Source: Gammaproteobacteria bacterium
Lineage (GTDB): Bacteria > Pseudomonadota > Gammaproteobacteria > DSM-19610
Direction: 5' to 3'
Assembly (NCBI GenBank): GCA_011371465.1
Contig: DRQL01000020.1
Location: 1-5,068 of the forward strand
Length of the DNA stretch: 5,068 bases
In this document: positions 1 to 5,068 of the stretch, one piece after another
Position numbering within the stretch: position 1 is the first letter of the stretch
Layout of the letters: each line of letters starts with the position of its first letter
Made by a program: the position numbers and the translations under genes
Notes under the pieces: generated by a model
What the model was told of the DNA's origin: nothing
What the model saw: the letters and a program-made list of their open reading frames with translations, nothing else
Databases searched by the model: none

Positions 1-419
1 ACCGCCAGTATCTGCACTTCAAATTCAATTTCGCGGCCGGCCAGCGGATGATTGAAATCCACCTGAACGTGCTGTTCCTCAACCTCGATCACCGCCCCGG
101 CCATCTCCGTACCATCCTCAGCGGTAAAACCGATAATCTGGCCTGCCTCCAGCGCCAGCTCCGCGGGAAACTTCGTTCGCTCTATGCGCTGCAACGCAGC
201 CGTATCACGCGTACCAAACGCCTGACCGGGCATCAGCGTGAGTGTCTGCCGGTCACCGGGGACGAGCCCGAGCAGGGCCAGTTCCAGCCCCCGGTCGAGG
301 GTACCGTCCCCCAGGGTAAAGCGGACCGGCTCATCCTCAAAGCTGCTTTCCACCGGCATACCGTCCGCCAGCCGCAGGGCAAAATGCAGGGTGACCCTGG
401 AACCCATGCCGATCTGCAC
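1..419 (-). CDS. fkpB: FKBP-type peptidyl-prolyl cis-trans isomerase FkpB/SlpA, 3' end cut by the window edge
   Basis: This is a small cytoplasmic FKBP-family prolyl isomerase and chaperone of the SlpA type. 139 codons are visible; the E. coli protein has 149 residues, so only about ten are missing past base 1. Seen in the sequence: the first beta strand SRVTLHFALRLADG (residues 7-20), the central PGQAFG (64-69), and the family hallmark VDFNHPLAGREIEF near residues 120-133. I chose the GTG at 419-417 rather than the ATG at 407-405. It gives the N-terminus MQIGMGS, which matches the MQIG-type starts I recall for relatives, and it has a Shine-Dalgarno-like AAGGGA (432-427) 8 bases upstream. The ATG has none. 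The start lies one base after the lspA stop, so translation is probably coupled. In related genomes ispH usually comes next. Family assignment is firm; the start codon is likely but not certain. Confidence 0.93.
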   Translation of the reverse strand, partial: MQIGMGSRVTLHFALRLADGMPVESSFEDEPVRFTLGDGTLDRGLELALLGLVPGDRQTLTLMPGQAFGTRDTAALQRIERTKFPAELALEAGQIIGFTAEDGTEMAGAVIEVEEQHVQVDFNHPLAGREIEFEVQILA

Positions 420-420
420 G

Positions 421-888
421 TCAGGATCCCTTCGACCGGGCAAACAGGGCGTCCCATACCAGCAACACCGCTCCCACGCTGATGGCCGAATCGGCCACAT
501 TGAACGCCGGCCAGTAGAAATCACGGTAGTAGAGCTGGATAAAATCGACCACGTGCCCGATCAACAGCCGGTCGACCAGGTTACCGACCGCGCCACCCAG
601 CACCAGGGACAGGGCCAGCGCCAGCAGGCGTTGTTGCGGCCCCAGCTTGCGCAGCCAGTAAACCAGGAAGGCCGAGGCGGAAAAGGACACCGTCACGAAG
701 AACCAGCGCTGCCAGCCGGCCGCGTCACTGAGGAAACTGAAGGCGGCTCCCCGGTTGTACAGCAGGGTCAGGTTGAACGAAGGGAATACGGCCAGGGGCT
801 CACCATAGACCAGCCGTGCCTCGGCCAGGTGCTTGGTGAGCTGGTCGAGCATAATCACCACGACGGACAAACCCAGCCACTTAGCCAT
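421..888 (-). CDS. lspA: Lipoprotein signal peptidase (signal peptidase II)
   Basis: LspA is an inner-membrane aspartyl protease that removes the signal peptide from diacylglyceryl-modified prolipoproteins, after Lgt and before Lnt. The 155-residue protein is close to the usual length (E. coli about 164). Visible conserved blocks are LDQLTK (residues 14-19, with D15), YNRGAAFSFL (44-53), GGAVGNLVDRL (98-108), VVDFI with catalytic aspartate D115, and FNVADSAI with catalytic aspartate D133. Hydrophobic stretches at about 5-22, 62-78, 88-106 and 131-149 fit the four transmembrane helices of the family. The ATG at 888-886 is the only plausible start: the frame stays open upstream across the gap to ileS but contains no ATG, GTG or TTG there. 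No Shine-Dalgarno sequence precedes it at a normal distance; instead the start overlaps a stop codon as TGATG. fkpB follows after one base. Confidence 0.97.
   Translation of the reverse strand: MAKWLGLSVVVIMLDQLTKHLAEARLVYGEPLAVFPSFNLTLLYNRGAAFSFLSDAAGWQRWFFVTVSFSASAFLVYWLRKLGPQQRLLALALSLVLGGAVGNLVDRLLIGHVVDFIQLYYRDFYWPAFNVADSAISVGAVLLVWDALFARSKGS
427..432 (-). promoter_or_regulatory. Ribosome binding site for fkpB, inside the lspA 3' end
   Basis: On the minus strand AAGGGA lies inside the last codons of lspA, with 8 bases between its GGG and the GTG at 419. It decides the fkpB start: the alternative ATG four codons downstream has no purine-rich sequence at a useful distance. Confidence 0.55.
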
Positions 889-1001
889 CAGGAACGGGGG
901 GCTGTCGTCCTGAAATACATTCAGGGATACCTCTGGATCCCGGCCTTCGCCGGGATGACAGGGGTCTGAACGGTTGCAGGCATCATTCGGGGTTGTCTCC
1001 T
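888..1001 (-). promoter_or_regulatory. Possible stop-start translation relay leading into lspA: SD plus two tiny reading frames
   Basis: Reading the minus strand from the ileS stop, a Shine-Dalgarno sequence AGGAGA (1001-996) is followed after about 10 bases by ATGATG (986-981). This opens a 21-codon frame, with stop TGA at 923-921, that runs through the palindromic repeat and contains PVIPAKAGIQ. The next codon is ATG (920-918), preceded by GAGG (933-930) at 9 bases. It opens a 10-codon frame reading MYFRTTAPRS, with its TGA at 890-888. That TGA shares its A with the lspA ATG (TGATG). lspA itself lacks a nearby Shine-Dalgarno sequence. The codons and overlaps are directly visible. That ribosomes use them to reach lspA is inference, and the peptides are probably not functional products. 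Confidence 0.4.
929..965. repeat. Dispersed-type palindromic repeat (REP-like) in the ileS-lspA gap
   Basis: The core is a perfect 8-bp inverted repeat, ATCCCGGC (937-944) and GCCGGGAT (949-956), around the loop CTTC. After a small internal loop (G936 against G957-A958) pairing resumes between 929-935 and 959-965, with one G-T wobble, giving about 15 pairs in all. The sequence matches a type I recall as very common between genes in many proteobacteria, recognisable by spurious translations ending in WIPAFAGMTG (plus strand) or VIPAKAGIQ (minus strand). No T-run follows the hairpin on either strand, so it is not an intrinsic terminator. It occupies most of a gap that is very short in related operons, so it probably inserted there. 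I see no second clear copy in this window. Confidence 0.75.
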
Positions 1002-1004
1002 GTT

Positions 1005-3851
1005 TTACGCATATTTACGCTGCTCGCCGCTGCCGTCGACATTTTCGATACAACGCGCACAGAGTTCCGGGTGGGTTTGATCGGACCCCACTTCTTCCCG
1101 GTGGTGCCAGCAACGCACGCACTTGGCATACGCGGAAGCGCTGACCCGGATGTTCATGCGCCCGTCACCGACATCGGCATCGACCGCGTCAGTCGGCCGT
1201 TCATCGAGCGAGTGCAGGCGTGCGTACGAAGTAATCAGCACAAAGCGCAGTTCGTCCTCCAGGCGGGACAGTTTTTCCAGCCAGCCGGTGTCGCAGTACA
1301 GGTCGACTTCTGCATCCAGCGAGGAGCCGATGTCGCCGGCCACGCGCAGCTTCTCGATCTCTTTCTTGACCGCATCCCGCACCGCCAGCACGTCCTGCCA
1401 GTACGCCATGCCAAAGGCCTCACTGGCTTTTTCACCGGGCAGGAACATTTCCGGCAGTTCATACCAGGTTTCGAGAAACACGGATTCCTCCCGGTCGCCC
1501 GGCAGGTTGCGCCAGATCTCCTCCGCGGTAAAACTCAGGATGGGCGCCAGCCAGCGCACCAGGGCTTCCGCAATCAGGTACATGGCTGTCTGGGTGGAAC
1601 GGCGTGCGGTACTGTCAGCCTGCGTGGTGTACTGGCGGTCCTTGATGACATCCAGGTAAAAACCGCCCAGGTCACTGGCACAGAAATTGTGCACTTTCTG
1701 GTAAATATGATGGAACTCGTAGGCTTCATAGGCAGCCACCACCTCTGCCTGCAACTGCCGTGCGCGTTCCACCACCCAGCGGTCCAGCATCAGCATGTCT
1801 TCCGGCGCCATGGCGTGTTCCACGGGATCAAAACCCGCCAGGTTGGCCAGCAGGAAACGCGCGGTGTTGCGCATGCGCCGGTAGGCATCGGCCGTGCGCC
1901 TGAGGATTTCGTCGGAAACCGACATTTCGTTGCGGTAGTCCGTCGCGGCCACCCACAACCTGAGGATATCCGCGCCAAGGCTGTTGACCACCTTCTGCGG
2001 CGCCACCACGTTGCCTTTGGACTTGGACATTTTCTGTCCCTTTGCATCGACGGTGAAGCCGTGCGTCAGCACCTGCCGGTACGGCGCCCTGCCGTGCATG
2101 GCCACCGAAGTCAGCAGGGACGACTGGAACCAGCCGCGGTGCTGGTCGGAACCTTCCAGGTACAGGTCGGCGGGAAAGCCCAGCTCCCTGCGGCGTTCCA
2201 GCACGCACTGGTGTGTCGTGCCCGAATCGAACCAGACATCCAGGGTGTCACTCACTTTTTCATACTGCTCCGCTTCATCACCCAGCAGGTCCTGCGCCTC
2301 CAGTTCGAACCAGGCATCGATGCCATGGCGTTCCACGCGCAGCGCCACCTCTTCGATCAGGCGGTCGGTATCCGGGTGCAACTCGCCGGTCTCCCGGTGA
2401 ATGAACAGCGCCATGGGCGCACCCCAGGTGCGTTGCCGCGAAATGCACCAGTCCGGCCGACCTTCGACCATGCCCTCAATGCGTGCCTGGCCCCAGTCGG
2501 GCAGCCACTGCACTTCCCGGATCGCCGCCAGCGCGGAACTGCGCAACCCGCCGTGGTCCATGCTGATGAACCATTGCGGCGTGGCACGGAAGATGATCGG
2601 TGTCTTGTGTCGCCAGCAGTGCGGGTAACTGTGCTGCAGGGCCTGGATATGCACCAGCGCGCCCTTCGCCTTCAATACATCGATCACGTCGTCGTTGGCC
2701 GCAAACACGTGCTTGCCGGCAAACAGTTCCGTACCTTCCACGAACACGCCATTGGAACCAACCGGGTTATCCACCGCGAGGCCGTAACGCTGCCCCGCCA
2801 CGTAGTCATCCTGACCATGGCCGGGCGCCGTGTGCACGGCGCCGGTACCGGCTTCCGTGGTGACGTGATCGCCAAGGATCAGTGGCACTTCACGCGCATA
2901 GAAAGGATGCTGCAGCAGCAGGTGTTCCAGCTGCTCGCCCTTGCAATAGGCGATCACCTGGTAGTGTTCACAGTCGTAACGCACCATCGTATCCTTCAAC
3001 AGTGCTTCCGCCACTAACAGCCGTTCGGGTCCATAACCCAGGTCCGCCTGCACCACGGCGTATTCCAGCGCGGGGTTGAGCGCTACCGCGCGGTTGGCCG
3101 GCAGGGTCCAGGGCGTGGTGGTCCAGATCACGACCGACAGGGGACCTTCTCCCTTGTAACCTTCCACGTGATGGCAGCGCGCCAGCAACGCTTCCTCGTC
3201 CAGCACCCGGAAACGCACGTCAATGGCGGGCGAGGACTTGTCCTCGTACTCGACTTCCGCCTCGGCCAGCGCCGAACCGCAGTCGGTACACCAGTGCACC
3301 GGTTTGTACCCCTTGGTCAGATGACCGTTGGCGTGAATACGTCCCAGGGCGCGAATGATGTCGGCCTCAAAGCGGTAGTCCATGGTCAGGTAGGGGTGTG
3401 CCCAGTCACCCGTAACGCCCAGCCGGATAAAATCCCTGCGCTGTCCATCCACCTGTTTGCGCGCGTAGTCGCGGCATTTCTGACGAAAAGCCGCCGCATC
3501 GAGTTTCCTGCCCACCTTGCCGAATTTCTTTTCCACGTTCAGTTCGATCGGCAGACCGTGGCAATCCCAGCCCGGGATATAGGGCGCGTCGAAACCACTC
3601 AGGGTCTTGCTCTTGACAATGATGTCCTTGAGCACCTTGTTGACCGCGTGGCCGATATGAATATCACCATTGGCGTAGGGCGGCCCGTCGTGCAACACGA
3701 AGCGGGGACGACCTTCACCGAGTTCGCGCAACTTTGCATACAGGTCGATCTGCTCCCAGTATTTCAGTGTTTCGGGCTCCCGGTTGGCGAGATTCGCCTT
3801 CATGGGGAATCTGGTACCGGGCAGGTTCAGGGTATCTTTATAGTTACTCAC
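1005..3851 (-). CDS. ileS: Isoleucyl-tRNA synthetase (class I, bacterial type with C-terminal zinc finger)
   Basis: IleS activates isoleucine with ATP and charges tRNA-Ile in the cytoplasm; its CP1 domain hydrolyses Val-tRNA-Ile. The 948 residues compare with 938 in E. coli. Domains in order: the nucleotide-binding fold with HIGH (65-68) and GWDCHG (94-99); the editing insertion at about 185-390, with WTTTPWT (243-249) and GTGAVHTAPGHG followed by aspartates 348-349, one of which should be the editing aspartate; the second half of the catalytic fold with DVWFDSG (538-544), SDQHRGW (568-574) and KMSKS (607-611); the helical anticodon-binding region; and a C-terminal zinc site CxxC...CxxC at C911, C914, C931 and C934. 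The start is GTG at 3851-3849. An in-frame TGA (3860-3858) lies three codons upstream and the next methionine is residue 17, so GTG is essentially forced; MSNYKDTLNLPGT also matches the E. coli N-terminus. The first 8 bases overlap the ribF end. All key catalytic, editing and zinc residues are present. Confidence 0.98.
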   Translation of the reverse strand: MSNYKDTLNLPGTRFPMKANLANREPETLKYWEQIDLYAKLRELGEGRPRFVLHDGPPYANGDIHIGHAVNKVLKDIIVKSKTLSGFDAPYIPGWDCHGLPIELNVEKKFGKVGRKLDAAAFRQKCRDYARKQVDGQRRDFIRLGVTGDWAHPYLTMDYRFEADIIRALGRIHANGHLTKGYKPVHWCTDCGSALAEAEVEYEDKSSPAIDVRFRVLDEEALLARCHHVEGYKGEGPLSVVIWTTTPWTLPANRAVALNPALEYAVVQADLGYGPERLLVAEALLKDTMVRYDCEHYQVIAYCKGEQLEHLLLQHPFYAREVPLILGDHVTTEAGTGAVHTAPGHGQDDYVAGQRYGLAVDNPVGSNGVFVEGTELFAGKHVFAANDDVIDVLKAKGALVHIQALQHSYPHCWRHKTPIIFRATPQWFISMDHGGLRSSALAAIREVQWLPDWGQARIEGMVEGRPDWCISRQRTWGAPMALFIHRETGELHPDTDRLIEEVALRVERHGIDAWFELEAQDLLGDEAEQYEKVSDTLDVWFDSGTTHQCVLERRRELGFPADLYLEGSDQHRGWFQSSLLTSVAMHGRAPYRQVLTHGFTVDAKGQKMSKSKGNVVAPQKVVNSLGADILRLWVAATDYRNEMSVSDEILRRTADAYRRMRNTARFLLANLAGFDPVEHAMAPEDMLMLDRWVVERARQLQAEVVAAYEAYEFHHIYQKVHNFCASDLGGFYLDVIKDRQYTTQADSTARRSTQTAMYLIAEALVRWLAPILSFTAEEIWRNLPGDREESVFLETWYELPEMFLPGEKASEAFGMAYWQDVLAVRDAVKKEIEKLRVAGDIGSSLDAEVDLYCDTGWLEKLSRLEDELRFVLITSYARLHSLDERPTDAVDADVGDGRMNIRVSASAYAKCVRCWHHREEVGSDQTHPELCARCIENVDGSGEQRKYA

Positions 3852-4788
3852 TCGCGCTCACTCGCTCACTGAAAAATCGCCTTGCCTTTTCGGCATCGGC
3901 GTCAATCTGCTGCTTCAGCGCTTCGAACGATGCAAATTTCATTTCGTCACGAAGCTTGCTGCAAAACTCCACGTCCAGGTGCCGTCCATAGATGTCCGAT
4001 TCGAAATCGAACAGGTGCACTTCCAGCACACGGTAGCTGCCATCCACGGTCGGCCGTGTGCCTATATTGGCGACACCGTGCAGTGCCTGCGCCCCCAGCC
4101 CGTGCACGCGCACCGAAAACACGCCGTTCAGCGGCGACACCACCCGGTGCAAATGTATATTGGCAGTCGGGAAACCAATGGTACGCCCGCGCTGCTGTCC
4201 CGCTGCGACCCGTCCGCACATCCGGTAGGGCCGCCCCAGCAACCGTTCCGCCAGGACCAGCTCGCCCGCGGCCAGCGCCTGACGGACGCGCGTACTGCTG
4301 ACCCGGTCGTCGCCTTCCAGGAAGGTGCCGGTACCCACCACCTCGAAACCGTAACGCTTCCCGGCTTCCTGCAACAGGGCGAAATCGCCGCTGCGGTCCT
4401 TGCCGAAACGAAAATCGTCGCCCACCACCAGGTAGCGCACATCCAGCCCGTCCACCAGGATCTGCCGGATAAAGCGTTCCGCGCTCAGCTCCGCCAGCTT
4501 GCGGTCAAAGCGCAGGCACAGCGTCTGGTCCACCTCCAGTCCCCGCAGCATGGCCAGCTTGTCGCGCAGGCGCTGCAGGCGCGCCGGCGCAGTCTGCGGT
4601 GAAAAAAACTCCTGCGCGGTCGGCTCGAAGGTCATCACCGTGGTCACCAGCCGGTGACGGGCTGCATAGCGGTGCAGCTGCCGCAATACGGCCTGGTGCC
4701 CGCGGTGCAGGCCGTCGAAATTGCCAATGGTCACGGCCCCACCCTGGTGACCGGGATGCAGGTTGTGGAGTCCTCGTATCAGTCGCAT
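3844..4788 (-). CDS. ribF: Bifunctional riboflavin kinase / FAD synthetase
   Basis: RibF phosphorylates riboflavin to FMN and then adenylates FMN to FAD in the cytoplasm. The 314 residues match the usual length (E. coli 313). The N-terminal adenylyltransferase domain shows IGNFDGLHRGH (21-31, with the HxGH-like nucleotidyltransferase signature), VGDDFRFG (122-129) and SSTRVRQAL (164-172). The C-terminal riboflavin kinase domain shows GRTIGFPTAN (201-210, including the PTAN motif), GVANIGTRPT (238-247) and LEVHLFDF (255-262), whose E256 is the likely catalytic glutamate by family analogy. The ATG start at 4788-4786 gives MRLIRGLHNL, matching the E. coli N-terminus closely. It lacks a clear Shine-Dalgarno sequence; the bases before it are CGCCCG. 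Its last codons and stop overlap the ileS start (GTGAGTAA), so ileS translation is probably coupled to it. A sigma70-like promoter lies just upstream. Confidence 0.97.
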   Translation of the reverse strand: MRLIRGLHNLHPGHQGGAVTIGNFDGLHRGHQAVLRQLHRYAARHRLVTTVMTFEPTAQEFFSPQTAPARLQRLRDKLAMLRGLEVDQTLCLRFDRKLAELSAERFIRQILVDGLDVRYLVVGDDFRFGKDRSGDFALLQEAGKRYGFEVVGTGTFLEGDDRVSSTRVRQALAAGELVLAERLLGRPYRMCGRVAAGQQRGRTIGFPTANIHLHRVVSPLNGVFSVRVHGLGAQALHGVANIGTRPTVDGSYRVLEVHLFDFESDIYGRHLDVEFCSKLRDEMKFASFEALKQQIDADAEKARRFFSERVSASE

Positions 4789-4814
4789 CGGGCGGGCACT
4801 GGTGAAAACACCGG

Positions 4815-4842
4815 ATTATAGTGAAGTTGCCAGCGCTGTCAT
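4815..4842 (-). promoter_or_regulatory. Putative sigma70 promoter for ribF-ileS-lspA-fkpB
   Basis: On the minus strand ATGACA (4842-4837, five of six matches to TTGACA) is followed after a 16-base spacer by a perfect TATAAT (4820-4815). Transcription would begin near 4809-4807, giving a leader of only about 20 bases before the ribF ATG at 4788. The murJ stop codon TGA (4841-4839) lies inside the -35 hexamer. The match was found by eye. Related operons are known to have promoters near ribF, but activity here is inferred. Confidence 0.55.
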
Positions 4843-5068
4843 AATGTCCGGTCGGATTTATCCGCCGGGGACCACAATATGGTCAGACGCATCCCCGCCA
4901 TCCGCAGGGCAAGCAGGTAGCTGGCGACACCGGCCAGGATCCAGAGACTGATCTGCATTCCACGTTGCATACCGGACATACCGGCCCATTGCGCTGCATC
5001 CGGCATTCCCAGGCTGACAACCACGACCATCACCACCAGGGCAAACAGCAACTGACCCAGCAGCCGCA
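4839..5068 (-). CDS. murJ: Lipid II flippase MurJ (MviN), C-terminal end only
   Basis: MurJ moves lipid-linked peptidoglycan precursor (lipid II) across the inner membrane. Only the last 75 codons and the TGA stop (4841-4839) are present; the 5' part lies beyond base 5068. The visible part has two hydrophobic segments, LLFALVVMVVVVSLGM and ISLWILAGVASYLLALRMAG, which correspond to the last two of the 14 transmembrane helices of the family. They are joined by a short loop, and the protein ends in a polar tail SPADKSDRTL. The spacing and the LAGVASYLLAL segment resemble the E. coli C-terminus (LAGVAAYFAAL). murJ directly upstream of ribF is a common arrangement in Gammaproteobacteria. No motif in this fragment is unique to MurJ, so the call rests on similarity plus position. 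Confidence 0.85.
   Translation of the reverse strand, partial: RLLGQLLFALVVMVVVVSLGMPDAAQWAGMSGMQRGMQISLWILAGVASYLLALRMAGMRLTILWSPADKSDRTL

Noticed and set aside
421..443. GGATCCC-TTCG-ACCGGG at the lspA 3' end, loosely like the repeat at 929-965
   Set aside because: The arms do not match well, and the sequence is explained by the lspA C-terminal codons (RSKGS, stop) and the fkpB ribosome binding site.
929..965. The palindrome as a rho-independent terminator after ileS
   Set aside because: No run of T follows the stem on either strand, and lspA downstream needs read-through.
48..969. Plus-strand open frames of 144 and 243 codons opposite fkpB and lspA
   Set aside because: They are antisense to two well-recognised genes. 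The longer one ends in WIPAFAGMTGV, the typical spurious tail made by reading through the dispersed repeat.
993..3017. A 674-codon open frame on the plus strand, antisense to ileS
   Set aside because: It lies wholly opposite a clear isoleucyl-tRNA synthetase, resembles no family I know, and is His/Arg/Gln-rich, as expected for the reverse complement of a GC-rich gene.
3168..3872. A 234-codon plus-strand open frame opposite the ileS 5' end
   Set aside because: It mirrors the catalytic domain coding sequence of ileS and has no recognisable domain or convincing start context of its own.
3979..4602. A 207-codon plus-strand open frame opposite ribF
   Set aside because: It is antisense to ribF, whose motifs are all intact, and its composition is that of an antisense shadow.
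4799..4814. Small hairpin CTGGTG-AAAA-CACCGG between murJ and ribF as a possible murJ terminator
   Set aside because: The stem is only 4-6 pairs with no T-run after it, and it straddles the predicted transcription start.
1..5068. tRNA, rRNA, CRISPR, riboswitch (including an FMN riboswitch before ribF), insertion sequence or phage genes
   Set aside because: Coding genes fill nearly all of the window, and the two gaps (50 and 116 bases) are too short or lack the needed structure. The predicted ribF leader of about 20 bases cannot hold an FMN aptamer.

Overview
The window is a stretch of ordinary housekeeping chromosome, read entirely from the minus strand. In the direction of transcription (right to left) it holds the 3' end of murJ, then ribF, ileS, lspA and most of fkpB. 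The order ribF-ileS-lspA-fkpB (normally followed by ispH) is the well-known ileS-lspA operon of Gammaproteobacteria. The protein sequences resemble the Escherichia coli versions in start, end and motifs, so a GC-rich gammaproteobacterium is the best guess. I cannot name the genus.

Layout by position: fkpB, cut by the window edge (1-419); lspA (421-888); a 116-base gap (889-1004) carrying a dispersed-type palindromic repeat; ileS (1005-3851); ribF (3844-4788), overlapping ileS by 8 bases; a 50-base gap with a good sigma70-like promoter (4789-4838 plus the end of murJ); and the last 75 codons of murJ (4839-5068). No RNA gene, CRISPR array, insertion sequence or phage gene is visible. No stretch longer than 300 bases lacks a gene.

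The genes serve cell-envelope and core functions. MurJ flips lipid II. RibF makes FMN and FAD. IleS charges tRNA-Ile. LspA cleaves lipoprotein signal peptides. FkpB is a small FKBP-type prolyl isomerase/chaperone. Tight packing (8-base overlap for ribF-ileS, 1-base gap for lspA-fkpB) indicates one transcript with translational coupling.

The only non-routine spot is the ileS-lspA gap. It contains an inverted repeat of the kind whose translations read VIPAKAGIQ on one strand and WIPAFAGMTG on the other. On the mRNA strand a Shine-Dalgarno sequence just after the ileS stop leads into two tiny reading frames joined by TGA-ATG, and the second ends in TGATG on the lspA start. lspA has no obvious ribosome binding site of its own. 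This looks like a stop-start relay carrying ribosomes across an inserted repeat; that interpretation is inference. I saw no sign of a new multi-gene system.
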